A stretch of 64,000 bases of DNA, taken from contig JALJCS010000053.1 in the NCBI GenBank assembly GCA_023055355.1, positions 1,932,501 to 1,996,500 on the forward strand, given 5' to 3'. Position 1 is the stretch's first letter, and each line of letters opens with the position of its first letter. Positions 36,672 through 49,960 of this stretch are shown here, one piece after another. The DNA is from Agelaius tricolor. Lineage: Eukaryota > Chordata > Aves > Passeriformes > Icteridae. Made by a program: the position numbers and the translations under genes. The notes beneath the pieces were generated by a model. The model saw only the letters and a program-made list of their open reading frames with translations. It had not been told where the DNA came from and did no database searches.

Positions 36672-38268
36672 GTGAGCCCTGGGGCCAGGGGGATGTCACT
36701 TAAAATGAACAAAAATTGAAATTCCTACTTCCATGGGCAGGGCTTTACTTCCCTGGACAGCGTAAGGTTAGAAGAGAAAAGTACATCTGTCTCTTTTGTT
36801 TTGAAATTCAGGGATAGTCTTCTAAAACCAAAAGTGTTAGTTCAAAATATTAGGTCATACATTTTATGCAGTTATCCCATAGTAGTGCTTCAAATTCTGG
36901 GTGCTGAAATAACTGACAAACAAAATACCTGTGCTATCTAACTGATCTGACAAGATCTCTTTGGCACATCCTTAAAGTTCTGTTTATTTAAGAAATGATT
37001 GTTTGGTCTCTGTGTTTCCATGCCAACTTTGTATAGGCAGATACAATTTATTTATAGTAAATACAGAGGCATCAGCTAGGGGACAGGTCTTCACTGCCAA
37101 AGGGACTGAAACCCATTTTGGATCTCGCCTTTCCTGTGGTACAAGACAGATCTTCCAGCTGATTTCAGGGAGTTTTGGATTTAGACCTAATGCCCGCACC
37201 ACTTGCACCATAACCTGGAGTGGCAGAAAAGGCTCAGGCCCTGGTCTTGAAAAGATTGGTGGTCAAAAGGAGCCCCCATGACTTGAAGGAGCTTATTACT
37301 CATCAATTCTTACGCCATATGAAAAAAATAAGTCTTTGCAGACTTTGTTGTCTAATACTTTTCATAGTATGAAGTATGTGTTATGAATATTGTTGTTCCA
37401 TGGCTAGGATCTAAAAAAATTTTAGTTAATTAAAATTTCTCATCATACCTGGGATCATTCAACCTCTGAACAACAGTATCTAAGAAGCTTTAAGGGTTTT
37501 ATGCACCAGGGAAATAATGCAATTTGTATGGTCATCAATGAAATCTTTAACAAGCTAATTAAAATGACAACTGTTATTTGGTATGAGTTGATCAAAGCAG
37601 GTGTCACCTGCAGAAAGATTTGTTCCAGAAAGCTTGCCCTTTTCATCCTGCCCCAATCTATTTTGGGCATTTCAGTAGAGATCATTCCTTGTGGCCATAT
37701 ATATATGTATCCAGAAAAGGTTATTCTAATGTGAAGTAACTTTAAAACTGGCTTTATTTTTTTTCTCCTGTATATAGCAGCTGAATATCAACAAAGAAAG
37801 CTACTCTTCCTCCAATCTTACAGCAACTCTTCACAACTAATAGGTTTTATTTCTCCTTTTGGAATATAAACAAAAGAGATTAAATAAACAGAATCTGTCT
37901 GTGGTTTCCAATACAAGAATATAATTCCATCCTGCTAGAGACTTTTTATGACCTCTATATCCAAGCCATGATGGTTGTTCATTGATAGGCCTATAATTAT
38001 CTCAATTTGAATTGCTTATCCTCAACAGAAGCATCTTTCATATGGAAATGCACCAAATAGTGGAACATGAACTATATTTAGGGTTGGCATTGGAAATATG
38101 AAAAAGAGAGAAAATCCTAACAGTTTGGATTATCAACAATTATTTTACAGGACATGACAGCCATAAAGTAGCAGAAGATTAATTTCTACATTGGTAAAGT
38201 TTCAGTTCCATAAAGTTACTTCATTGTTCTTGTTTTGTTTTGTTTTCTTTTATTTTCTTTTATAATAG

Positions 38269-38323
38269 AGACAAAGAGTTGATCATTAGTCAAATGAAAG
38301 CTGTGGAAGCTGCCCTGAATGAG
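38269..38323 (+). CDS. CCDC171: CCDC171 exon (short)
   Basis: 55 nt, phase 2 to phase 0. DKELIISQMKAVEAALNE aligns with human DKECVANHMRAVENTLHK. Acceptor ATAATAG, donor GTAAGA. Confidence 0.88.
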
Positions 38324-39540
38324 GTAAGAATTTGACGTGTTCCCTCTGATTTGTGTTTCTAAATCAGCTAAAGCCTTAGAACTGCTTATTCTCAGGGGAC
38401 GAGAGAAGTTGTAGCAAAGCAACTTCCTTTCCTTAGTGTTGAAGTTTCCCCTCTCAACTTGTTCCATCTTAAAAAACCACAGTGAAATAAAATGCAAGTT
38501 TGTAGTACATACACAACTTTTTCTGAATGTAGAAGTTATGACAAAATTCACTTGCCTTCCCTCACTGAGCACTGTTTCTGGTTGACAAGTGAAGACTAAT
38601 GGAACACACCAAAAATTGGCAATTGTTGTGGAGTTACCCTTCTACTGAATAATAAAAAAGTGACATACTTGGTGGCCATAAAACATTGGCTTTGTGTCTG
38701 CTACTTTAATCTATGAAACATCATCAATAGGAAAAGAAAAGGCAGGAAGTAGTAATGTGTGGTCAGAAACTTCCACAGTATTTTTTAAAATCATATTTTA
38801 AACTTAATAGTAATCTCAAGTTTTCCCTCTGACTTGTGCAATTGTGCCCTGATATAGGACTATTTGAAACTCCAACAAAGCTATACATATGAATTATTTA
38901 GGAGAAAGGACTTTTTCAACTATAGCTCTCATGGCAGATGGTTTCATAACTGTTTTTAATCTAGAGCAGCACAGAGCAAAAGTGATTTCTTACCTGGGAG
39001 TGGCAATTTCCCTTACTATATCTTTAATTCCCAGCAATGTGGGAATCACTATTTTAGTTTCAGAGGTCACCAAAACTGTTGCTATTTATTTAATTTATTT
39101 ATTTTCCGATATCTTTTTCTAGTCTCTTTCCTTTAATGTTCACGGAAAGTGACAGAATCTGAACTGCTTTCTCCTACGGCAAACTGTGCTGATAGAAAAT
39201 TTCCTTTGTGCCACCACCATCTCCATACTGCTTCTTTCAAACTTTGGAAGTGAATGTCATGCAGCAAGTGCTGTGTTCTTACAGTAATACATAGGTGCCA
39301 TATCCTTGGCCTTTCTCTTTTCAGGGCAGGGCAAGGTGCTTTGTTTTGGTAGCAATCTCTCCCAGCCCTTTGAGTTAGAGATTTATTTGCAATGAAAATT
39401 CAATCAGTCGTACTTTATTCATGGATGTTAGGTGCAGTGATCAAAGCAAGTCCACTCAATGGGCTCAAGGGGCCACCGTTCATCCCCACTGGTGTGTCTG
39501 AAGGAGAAATACCACTGATGCTGGGGTATTTTCCCTTCAG

Positions 39541-39657
39541 GCCAAAGAGCAGGCAGCGGCATCAGGTGCTGAAGCAGCCGCGCCACTCCCCAGCCTGCAG
39601 CTGCAAACCCTTCCAGAGGAAGCAACGGCGGGCAGGCCAGAGGCTGCATCCTTCCAG
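39541..39657 (+). CDS. CCDC171: CCDC171 exon: Ala-rich linker
   Basis: 39 codons, phase 0. PLPSLQLQTLPEEATAGRP aligns with human [20 protein letters not shown]. Alanine content is much higher than in the human segment. Acceptor CTTCAG, donor GTTAGA. Confidence 0.82.
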
Positions 39658-42654
39658 GTTAGAGTCTAAAACCAATCCTGTTTAATTTTTTTTTTAATTT
39701 TCTTTCATTTTTTGCATCTGAGATACAGCTGCTCTGAGCATGTGGAGAGCAAAAATCTTCAAAACTATTGCAGTCAACAGTTGAAAGACAATTTCTAATT
39801 ATACTCCTGCAGATGGTATTTCAAAGATGATGGTAACTTTTAATTTTGCAGTTACAGCGTTAAATAACTGACAGCAATACAAACATGGATAGAAGTATAT
39901 ATACCTAAAAATTAATATCCCTCTATCCCCCTCCCTTTTTTCCCATTAATATACAAAAGACTAATTAAAAAAAAAAAACAAACAAAAAACCACAAACAAA
40001 ACCAAAATCAAGATCCCCACAAACAAACAAAACCAACCAAAAAAAAAAAGACAAAATTTTCATATTCCTACTTGGTCAGTATCCGATTGTTTTCAACCCA
40101 GAGTTTTAGAATCAATTGTGGGGTTTTGAGCATTCCTTATTTAAAAGAAACTGCTATTTAGAATGTTTAAACATAGAAGCTATGTTGCCCATGTAGGTTT
40201 AAAAACTTGCACATTTCAAACTACTAATTTTGTTAGGATAAAACAATGAGTGGGAAAAAAAGAGAAATTAACAGAAGACGTGCCATATTTTCAGCTCTGA
40301 ACATAGATTCAGTGCAATGCCTCCTCATTGTTTTTAAGTTTGATGTCTTCTACAGAAACTATATTAGTCTTTAGAGCTGTGCAGAATACATTAGTGCCAA
40401 GACAGATTTTTTTCCCAATGAGAGAACAAAAGGCAAAGTGAGTACATATCTCTTTCATTGTGCTTCTCTGTCTGAATTAGAGAGAGAGTAGGTAATCAAG
40501 TAAAGTGCAAGGAACTTAGCAAAGTAAGTATTGCATACAGTGTGTAAGCTTCTGCAGTAATTCCTCCCAATTTATTGTAGATTTTCCTTTCTAATGCAGT
40601 ATATAATTGCAGGATCAGGGTCACAAAATCAAACATTCAAGAAAGGCAGATTCTAAACGGGAAATTTTTCACTGTTGCCCTCTTGCATGCATACATACAT
40701 TTCAATATGATAAAGATATTAATTATGTGTGCATTATCATGTTTCCCCTCTAAAATATGGAAATATGGAATATGGAATGCCTTGAGATTCCCATAAAGCT
40801 AATTAGCACAGATGAACTTTTCTGTCAAGAGGCAGAATTACAAATCTTTTCCCAGTACAGTGATGATCCATTTTAGAGCTGCACAAAAGGTCCCATGGGT
40901 GGCATCTTTCCACAGGAGGCATTGTGGCAATCCCCAGCTTTTAAATCCTTATTTCCTAATTTGGTAGTGGATGTTGCTTTTTTTTTTTTTTTTTTTTAAG
41001 TCCCATCTCAACTCCCATTCTTTTTTGACCTCACAATGATTGCAGAAGAACCTGCAGCCTGTTCCCTCTTTCTCTCCAGAAGAGAATCATAAACACAAAA
41101 AGTTGCATTTCATATTTGCACAGAGTGCTTGTGGTATAAGTAACATAGTACAGTATGTGCTGGGGAGCTCGCTGGTGGGGCAGAACTGTGAAGTTCTTGT
41201 TCACCTGCAGCCTCAGGTGCACTTGGTAACTCAATACATATACAAACAGCAGCAATGGCTCACAGTCTGTGTCACTGTGAACTTCCTTTTCTCCATCCCT
41301 TTTTCTCTTTCTCCCTTTCCTCATCTCTCTTTCACCCTTTTCCCTCTCTCTCTCCTCAGCCCTCATCTCTAGTTCCTGTTTGATGTCTTTCCAAGCTCAT
41401 TACTGAGGTTTTATTACAAAGTTTGCCTTTTATGGACAGAGGTGACCTAATGGATTTTAGTTTTACTCTATGCCAAACTGTATTAAGGGCAGTCCTGCAA
41501 TCCTGAGTGAGGTAAGCAGCTAGGAATGACTTTAGGGACACTTGTCATTGAAAGCAGTGGAGTTGTTTGCAGGCACATTCTCTACAACTGCCTTAGTCTG
41601 TGATGGGAACATTTCAATTAAAGGCCTTATAATCTGCAATAATCCTCTTTTGGCACTTGGACCACAGCACCAAGACATTTTGGAGATTCTTTCTGATGGG
41701 AAAAGATGTGATACGGGTTAATTTGCCACTGCTGTTTCCTAGACACCATGATGAAATAACCTGATGGATTTTAGCTGTGTTAACATCTATTCTGAAAATC
41801 ATCAATGTGAAACCAAGGAAAGGAAAACTGAAAAACCTTTGCAAATCCCTGTTTGTGATACTTAGCTGATTTTTGTCTGTATCACAGGTTTACATTCAAA
41901 AGACCAATGTAATACTATCTGAAGGGAAAAATCATAACAAATAAAATGTGATTAACCATGGCAAAGAAGACCAATAATTTCAACAGTTAGTTGAGACTAC
42001 TTGGGGTAGATATAAAGTGACCAGTACTGCCAAATCATCTGTGCTCTCTTGTCCTGCTAACTTTATGATCAATCCAATCAATATAAGAAAATTGGGACAT
42101 TCTTCCACTGCATACATGGAAACAGCTACATTTTTCCAGTTCTAGTGCAATCAGATTATTTGTTTTCAGAAGTCCGTAGGTTTGTGATGTTTCTTTTCTT
42201 ACTGCCAAGTTAATTGTTTTGCTGTGGAGTGGAAGGATTAGTAAATTGATTGATCTTGCAAGTGTGAACATTAGCCTGAAACTGTGTGGTAATTGTCAAC
42301 AGAAATTGAACCTGCACTACATCTTGTATTGAAATAAAATGAAAAAGTTGTATCAAGAGCTCAATGCTGTATTGCATGCTTGAAAACATCTCATCAAAGC
42401 AGCTCCTAACTAGGGTGTGGAGCAATTCCCTTTTCCTCAATGATATTAATATTCAACATTTTAGAAAAAAATAGAAAATCCAACAAAACTTGATGTTTAA
42501 GTCCTGAGACTGACATTCTCCCTGGCTTACAAACTCTATTTTATTTCTCTGCTAAAAAAAAAAATCTGTCTTTTGTAAAAAAATTGGATATGTGCTATTT
42601 GCCATTTAAGTGTAGTTTGCCTGGCACTAATGATTCCTTCTACTTTGATTTAAG

Positions 42655-42789
42655 AATGTGGTTAGAAATTTTGAGGATGTCTACTCACTGGCGGCTTCCA
42701 AAATTGACCTATTAAGAGCAGGAAGAGACTCTTTGGGCTCTAACTATGGATCCTTATCAGCTGTTGAGAGTCTTACTCTTTCTGCTGAG
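42655..42789 (+). CDS. CCDC171: CCDC171 exon; unit 1 of the duplicated array
   Basis: NVVRNFEDVYSLAASKID aligns with human AMIKSFMDVYQLASTRI. After the CCDC171-like part the sequence enters the flank shared by all array units. Here the expected GTAAGT donor reads GCTAAG. The frame stays open past it through VPSQHFPSCCTASVGQYSNT to a stop at 42,892. So this may be a terminal exon, an exon with a broken donor, or the ancestral unit from which the array grew. Confidence 0.7.
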
Positions 42790-43378
42790 GCTAAGTCTGC
42801 TTTTCAAGCAATTGTAGTCCCTGGGCTGTGGGTTCCTAGCCAGCATTTCCCTTCATGCTGCACAGCTTCTGTAGGCCAATACAGCAACACTTAATTGTAA
42901 ACATAATGGAGAGCAATAAAATTACTGCAAAGAGAAATATCCTGAGATATTTTCCAGAAGAGAAAGGGGATGGTGAATGCTAACATAGTCATTGAAATTA
43001 CTACTGTATGTTTGTTTTTCTATTGGTCACTATTTGATTGGGGGTTTTTTGGTTTTAGTTCAGATTCCTTGCTTGATTGGTTGGATTGTTTTTTTGGTTT
43101 TGGGGAGTGGTGGTGGGTGGGTGGGTGGGTATTAGTTTTTTTTATTTTTATACATTACCTTTATTTCTGTTCTTTTTTCTCTCTTTCTCTCTTTCCTTCT
43201 CTGTCTTTATTTTTCTTTCTCTTTCTTTCTCTCTCTTTCTTTCCTTTTTTTTTACCAAAGGATTTTCCTTTCTTTCTGTTATAAACCATTAACATTTCTG
43301 CAATAGCCTTTTTTGCAACCATAACCCCTTCAGTTCTGTCCATGTCCTTGGTTTTTAACATTTACTTTCTCTGAACAG

Positions 43379-43447
43379 AATCCCCACAAGTTCACTTAGC
43401 ACCAGCTACTTCGTCTCCTATTCCTATTACTCCTCCTGCTCCTGCAG
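43379..43447 (+). CDS. Pro/Ala-rich array exon, unit 2
   Basis: 69 nt, symmetric phase 1/1. Residues ESPQVHLAPATSSPIPITPP then APA. Acceptor CTGAACAG, donor GTAAGT, both intact. Confidence 0.7.
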
Positions 43448-43999
43448 GTAAGTCTGCTTTTCAAGAAATTATAGTTTCTTAGGTGTGAGTTTCCAGACAG
43501 CATCTCCCTCCATGCTGCTCAGCTTCTGTAGGTAAATAGAACAATACTTGATTTGAAACATAGTGGAGCAATAAAACTAGCGATAAGAGAAATGATCTGT
43601 GACTTTACAGAGGAGAAAGGGGATGGTGAAAGATAAAACAGGCATTAAAATTACTACTGTTATTTTTTTTCTATTGGTCCTGATTTGCTTAGATATTTTT
43701 GGTTTTAGTTTGAGTTTGGTTGGTTGAATCTTTTGTTATTGGGTAGTAGTGGTGGTTGTTGGGCAGGTGTTTTCTTTTTGTTTTTGATGGGTTTTGATTT
43801 TTGGTGGGTCTTTGATTTTTGCTGGTTTTGTTTTTCATTTCTTTCTTTTCTGTTACTTTCTTTTTTTTTTTTTAATGAAGTCTTTTTTCCTTTCTTTCTG
43901 TTAGCAACCATTAACATTTCTGTATTGGCCTTTCTTTGCAACCATAACGCCTTCAGTTCTGTCATTTCCTTGCCTTATAAAATTTCTTCCTCCGAGCAA

Positions 44000-44092
44000 A
44001 ATTTTTACAAGTTCACTTTGAATCCAAAGCAGCTGGATTGTCTCCTCTTTCTCCTGGTGGTGCTATTCCTCTTCCTTCTCCTATTAGTGTTG
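44000..44092 (+). pseudogene. Pro-rich array exon, unit 3 (acceptor lost)
   Basis: 93 nt in the shared phase 1/1 frame, with QVHFES near the start and IPLPSPISV at the end. The donor GTAAGT is intact, but the acceptor dinucleotide at 43,998-43,999 is AA where sister units have AG. The exon is probably skipped. Confidence 0.6.
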
Positions 44093-44455
44093 GTAAGTCT
44101 GCTTGTCAAGCAATTGTAGTCATTTGAATGTGGGTTCCTAGCCAGCATCTCCCTTCATGCTGCACAGCTTCTGTAGGAAAATACAACAATAATTTTTAGT
44201 GTAAACATAATGGAGCAACAAAAGTAGTGCTAATGGAAATGATCTCGGACTTTTCAGAAGAGAAAGGGAATGGTGGAAGATAGCAGAACGATTAAAATTA
44301 CTACAGTAATTTGTTTTTTCTATTCGACCCTCTTTGCTTGGGTTTTCTTATTTTCCTTTGGTTTTGGTTGCTTGGGGAGTTGGATTTTTTTGGTTTTGGG
44401 AAGTGTTGGCTGTGGAGTGGGTGGGTTTATTGGATTTTTTTAGTATTACTATTTT

Positions 44456-44802
<347 letters not shown>

Positions 44803-44935
44803 TTTTTTTAACAAAGGCTTTTTCCATTCTTTCTATTAGAAACCATTAACATTTTGTAATAGCCTTTCCTTGCAGTCACAACCATTCCAGTATTGTGCAT
44901 TTCCTTGCTTATTAAAATTGACTTTCTCTAAACAG

Positions 44936-45082
44936 AATCTCCGCAAGTTCACTTTGAACCTAGTGGCACACCTCCTGCTCCTATTCCTCTTCCTCCTCCT
45001 ATTCCTGCTTCTGTTCCTGCTGCTTTTCCTGTTTCTGCTCCTGCTCCAATTCCTTCTGCTGCTGCTGTTCCTGCTCCTGCTG
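44936..45082 (+). CDS. Pro/Ala-rich array exon, unit 4
   Basis: 147 nt, phase 1/1. It starts ESPQVHFEPSGTPPAP and continues as Pro-Ala/Ile/Leu alternation ending PAPA. Both splice sites are intact. Internal expansion of CCTGCT-type hexamers accounts for its greater length compared with the 63-69-nt units. Confidence 0.72.
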
Positions 45083-45621
45083 GTAAGTCTGTGCTCCAAG
45101 CAATTGTAGTCACTGGGATGTGGGTTCCTAGCCAGCACCTCCCTTCATGCTGCACAGCTTCTGTAGGCAAACAATACTTAACTATAAACATAAGGGAACA
45201 TTAAATCTAGTGCTAAGAGAAACATTATCTGAGACTATTTGGAAAATAGAAAGGGGGTGGAGAAACCTAACAAAGGGATTAAAATTACTCCTGTAATGTT
45301 TTTTTCTATTGGTCCCTATTTCTGCTTTTATTTTGGGTTTGGCTGCTAAACTGGTTGGATTTTTTTGTTTTGGGGAGTGGAGGTGGTGGGTGGGTGGGTG
45401 TTTGATTTTTTTTCTTTTTTTCTTTTATTTCTTCTTTATTTTTCTGTATTTATTTTAACTGAAGACTTCTTCCTTTCATTATGTTATAAACCAGTAATGT
45501 TTTTTTAATTGTCTTTCCTTCCAACCATAACCATTTCAGCATTTCCTTGCTTTTTAAAATTTCTTCTCTGAAGAAAATTTAAAATTGACTTCTCTGAAGT
45601 CAATTTACTTTCTCTGAACAG

Positions 45622-45690
45622 ACGCCTTTCAGTGTCCCATTTCACCCCAAGCAGCTGGAAGACCTCGTACTCCTGTTTCTGCTCCTGCTG
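45622..45690 (+). CDS. Pro-rich array exon, unit 5
   Basis: 69 nt, phase 1/1. DAFQCPISPQAAGRPRTP followed by VSAPA. Acceptor CTGAACAG and donor GTAAGT intact. It shows the FQ..ISPQAA core shared by later units. Confidence 0.7.
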
Positions 45691-46035
45691 GTAAGTCTGC
45701 CTGTCAAGCAATTGTTGTCTCTTGGATGTGGGTTCCTAGCCAGCATCTCCCTTCGTGCTGCACAGCTTCTGTAGGCAAATACAATAATACTTCATTGCAA
45801 ACATCAGGAAGCAGTAAAACTGGTGCTAACAGCAAAGCTGTAAGACTTTTCTCAGAAGAGAAAGAGGATGGTGAAACCTAACACAGGGATTGAAATTATA
45901 TTTTGTATACTAAAAATATACTAAAAATTACTAGTATGAATTTTTATTCTCTGAGGGTGTGGCACAGCAGTTTGCGTAGCAGTTGGCGCAGGCAGGGCAA
46001 GCAGGCAGGGTTGCAACTTTTCTTGCCCGCAAGGT

Positions 46036-47161
46036 TTGCTGTGTGTTGTTTGCAGTGTTTCTGTTGGTTGGTGGTTTTTGGGGTTTGCGTTAGTAATGGT
46101 TTTTACGCAATTGAAAACTGTAGTTAGTACACGTGTACATAATCAAACGGAACCCTCCAAAAAGGTTACATCGGTCCAGACCCATTCCTGTGCGGACTGT
46201 TTGAGCTTAGTAGCAGTTTCAGGGGATGTTGTGGAGGAAACCTGCCTGCAGTGTGAACAGGTGAACAATCTCCATTCTCTGGTGGTTGAGCTTAGAGAGG
46301 AAGTTGAAAGACTAAGGAGTATCAGGGAAAGTGAAAGGGAAATAGATTGGTGGATTTGCCCTTCCATCCTTGAGGGAAGCCCACCAAGAGTCAGAGGACT
46401 CCCATGCCTCTCACTGGCAGACAATAGAAGGACACCTGATAGGTGAAGGGGAGTGGAAATGGGTACCTACTTGAGGAGGTAATAATAAAAATTCCTCCCG
46501 ACCCCCATCCCCAAGTCAGGTGCCACTTCAGAATAGCTTTGAACCCCTCCATCTAGAGAGTCAACCAGATGATTTAGAAGAAAATTATCTGCCCAGTGAG
46601 CCTCCCAATTATGACTCATCTGTGAGAAGGATTACCACCTCTAACATCAGGAAAAAAAGAAGGGTACTCCTAGTGGATGGCTCCCTTCTGAGGGGAACAG
46701 AGGGCCCCACATGTCAACAGGACCCACCCCACAGAGAGGTCTGCTGCCTCCCTGGGGCCTGGGATATCACTGAGGGGCTTCCTGGGCTGATTCAGCCCTC
46801 TGATTATTACCCACTGCAGATATTCCAGGCTGGTAGTGATGAGATTGAAAAGAGGAGTGTCAGGACAATTAAAAGGGACTTGAGGGCACTGGGACAAGTG
46901 GTTGATAGGACAGGGGTACAGGTAGTCTTTTCCTCAATTCCTTTGGTGGCTGAGAAAAACAGTGAAAGGAATAGGAGAGCTCACATTATCAACAAGTGTC
47001 TCAAAGGTTGGTGTCATTGGCAGAATTTGGGGTTCTTTGATCATGGGGCAGCTTTTACAGCACCTGCTCTACTGGAACCAGATGGGCTCCGTCTCTCTGT
47101 TAAGGACAGAAGGTTTTTAGCTCATGAACTGGCAGAACTTGTTGAAAGGACATGGAACTAG
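46036..47161 (+). pseudogene. CR1 ORF1 (broken)
   Basis: Two frames cover it. 46,036-46,446 has a Cys-rich part and a coiled coil (VVELREEVERLRSIRESERE). 46,520-47,161, in a different frame, carries the esterase-like domain. A frameshift separates them. The usual GDS-type nucleophile motif appears as VDGSLLRGTE. CR1 ORF1 proteins bind RNA and help retrotransposition. Confidence 0.8.
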
Positions 47162-47830
47162 GTCTGAAGGGGAAAGGGGATGCATCTGGGCTGTCTGGAA
47201 GCAGGCCCAAGGGTGGTAAGCCTGAGACAGGAGTGAAATCAGCAGCCCAGCTGAGGTGCAGGTATACCAATACACACAGCACGGGTTACAAACAAGAGCT
47301 GGAGGCCACGGTCCAGCAGCAAAGCTATGATGTCATTGCCATCACAGAAATGTGGTGGCACGACTCACGTGGCTGGAGTGCTGCACTGGATGGCTCCAAG
47401 TCCTTCAGGAGAGACAGGAAAGGGAGAAGAGGTGGAGGGGTGGCCCTTTATATTAGGGAATATATAGGCCAACAAGGCTGACATCCTACTGGGAGTCTGT
47501 TCTTGTCCACGCAACCAGGAAGAAGTGGTGGACAATTCATTCTATAAACAGCTAGAGAATGTTTCTGGAGCATCAGCCATTTTTCTTGCTGGCAATTTCA
47601 ACCTGCCGGACATTTTTTGGGAACTCAACACAGCTGAAAAAAGGCCATCCAGGATTTTAGAGTTTGCAGAGGACAACTTTTTGTCAGAGCTGGTGGGTGA
47701 GCCCACCAGGGGAGGGACAATGTTAGATCTGTTATTTGCAAATAGAGACGGACTGGTGGGAGATGTGGTGCTTGGAAGTCACTTAGGCTGCAGTGATAAT
47801 AAAATTATAACATTTTCTCTATTTGGTTAA
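47152..47830 (+). pseudogene. CR1 ORF2 endonuclease region (broken)
   Basis: AITEMWWHDSRGW and RRGGGVALYIREY are CR1 apurinic-like endonuclease motifs. AGNFNLPDIFWE and DLLFANRDGLVGDVVLGSHL follow in a second frame after a disruption near 47,481-47,525. This domain would nick target DNA. Confidence 0.82.
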
Positions 47831-48307
47831 ATCAAGAGGAACATTAATAAGACTTTCACATGTGACTTCTGGAGGGCAGACTTTGTCCTGTTCAGGACAC
47901 TTATTCAGAGAGTTCCTTGGGAAGCAGCCTTTAAAAACAAAGGAGTTCAGGAAGGGTGGGTGAGCTTCAGAACAGAGATCTTGAGGGCACAGAAACAGAC
48001 TGTCCCTGTGTGCCGAAAGATGAGTCGATGAGGCAAACGTCCAGCCTGGATGGGCAAGGAGATTTTGGAGGAACTTAGGAATAAAATAAAGGATGTATTC
48101 TCTTTGGAAGGAGAGTCAGGTTTCTCAGGAAGTATTTAAGGGGGCTGCTAGAGCATGTAGGAAAAAATTAGAGAGGCCAAAGTTCAGTTTGAACTTAAAG
48201 TGTTGACTTTTGTAAAGAATAATCAAAAATGCTTTTGTAAGTAGATTAATGGTAAAAGATCATTTAGTAAATGGTAAAAGAAGAGTAAGATCAACCTTTG
48301 TTGTTTA

Positions 48308-49323
48308 TTGGATGCAGAAGGGAACTTAGTAGCTGCAGATGAGGAGAAGGCAGAGGTGCTTAACACCTTCTTTGCCTCAGTTTTTAGTGGGAAGGCTTGC
48401 CTTCAGGACAACTGTCCTCTTGGGTTGCTCAATGATATCAGGGAGCAGAATGGTCCCCCCATTATGCAAGAGGAGGCAGTCAGAGAACTGCTGAGCTGCT
48501 TGGACCTTCACAAATCCATGGGTCCAGATGGGATCCATCCCAGGGTGATGAGAGAGCAGGCAGATGAGATTGCAAAGCTGCTCTCCATCATTTACCAACA
48601 GTCCCGGCTCACTGGTGAGGTTCCAGATGACTGGAAGCTGGCCAATCTGACACCCATTGATAAAAAGGGTGGAAAGGGGATCCTGTTAATGATAGCCAGT
48701 CAGCCTGACCTCAGTCCCCAGTAAGGGGGACTGAAGAGTTTATATGCAGTGTCATCACACAGCGCTTACAGGATGGCCAGGGTATCAGACGGAGCCAGCA
48801 GGAGTTTAGGAGGGGTAGGTCATATTTGACCAACCTGGTCTCCCTTTATGAGCAAGTGACCCACCTGGTCGATGCAGAAAAGGCTGTTGATGTTGTGTGC
48901 CTGGACTCCAGCAAGGCCTCTGGCACTGTCTCCAACAGCACACTCCTGGAAAAGCTGCAGCCCACGGCTTGGGCAGGAGCACTCTGTGCTGGGTTCAGAG
49001 CTGGCTGCATGGCCGGGCCAGAGAGTGGTGGTGAACAGTGCTGCATCCAGCTGCAGCCAGGCACCAGGGGTGTCCCTCAGGGCTCTGTGCTGGGGCCAGC
49101 TCTGTTCAGTATCTTCCTTGATGCCATGGATGAGGGGACTGAGTCTTTCATGAGTAAGTTTGCAGACGACACTAAGCTGGGAGTGTGTGTTGATCTGTTG
49201 GAGGGTAGGAGGGCTCTGCAGAGAGATCTGGAATGGTTGGATGGATGGGCAGAGACTAACAAGGTGAAGTTTAATAAATCCAAGTGCTGAGTCCTGCATT
49301 TTGGCCACAATAAGCCCCTGCAA
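48308..49323 (+). pseudogene. CR1 ORF2 reverse transcriptase region (broken)
   Basis: DLHKSMGPDGIHPRVM and GEVPDDWKLANLTPI are the N-terminal RT blocks. [20 protein letters not shown] and the catalytic FADD (in KFADDTKL, near 49,160) are present. Frame changes near 48,724 and a stop near 49,290 disrupt it. Confidence 0.85.
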
Positions 49324-49403
49324 TGTTATGGGCTGGGGATGGTGGGGCTGGACAGTGCCCAGGCAGAAAAGGACTTGGGGTTACTGTTTGACACTGGCTG
49401 AAC

Positions 49404-49960
49404 GTGAGCCAGCAGTGTGCCCTGGTGGCCAAGAAAGCCAATAGCATCCTGGCCTGGAGCAGGAATGGTGTGGCCAACAGGAGCAGGGAGGTCATCCTTG
49501 CCCTATACTCAGCACTGGTGAGGCCACACCTTGAGTGTTGTGTCCAGTTCTGGGCCCCTCAGTTTAGGAAGGATCTTGAGATGCTTAAGGGCATCCAGAG
49601 GAGGCAACGAGGCTGGTGAGGGGCTGGGAACACAAACCCTGTGAGGAATGACTGAGGGAGCTGGGGGTGCTCAGCCTGGGGAAAAGGAGACTCAGAGGTG
49701 ACCTTATCACTCTCTCCAACTTGCTGAAAGGTGGTTGCAGTCAGGTGAGGGTTGGTCTCCTTCTCCAGGCAGCAACTGACAGAACCCAAGGGCACAGGCT
49801 CAAGCTGCACCAGGGGAAATATAGGTTTGATAATAGGAAAAAGTTTTTTACGGAAAGGGTGATAAAGTATTGGAATGGTCTGCCCTGGGAGGTGGTGGAG
49901 TCACCATCCCTGGATGTGTTTAAAAAAAGACTGGATGTGGCACTCAGTGCCATGGTTTAG
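49404..49960 (+). pseudogene. CR1 ORF2 C-terminal region (broken)
   Basis: [19 protein letters not shown] and, in another frame, [18 protein letters not shown] and [19 protein letters not shown] are the conserved C-terminal motifs of CR1 ORF2. Confidence 0.82.

Noticed and set aside
41031..41372. Overlapping 110-codon frames on both strands
   Set aside because: Low-complexity CTCTTT sequence drives them; no domain, no splice context.
48820..49323. 167-codon minus-strand frame
   Set aside because: Antisense of the CR1 reverse transcriptase.
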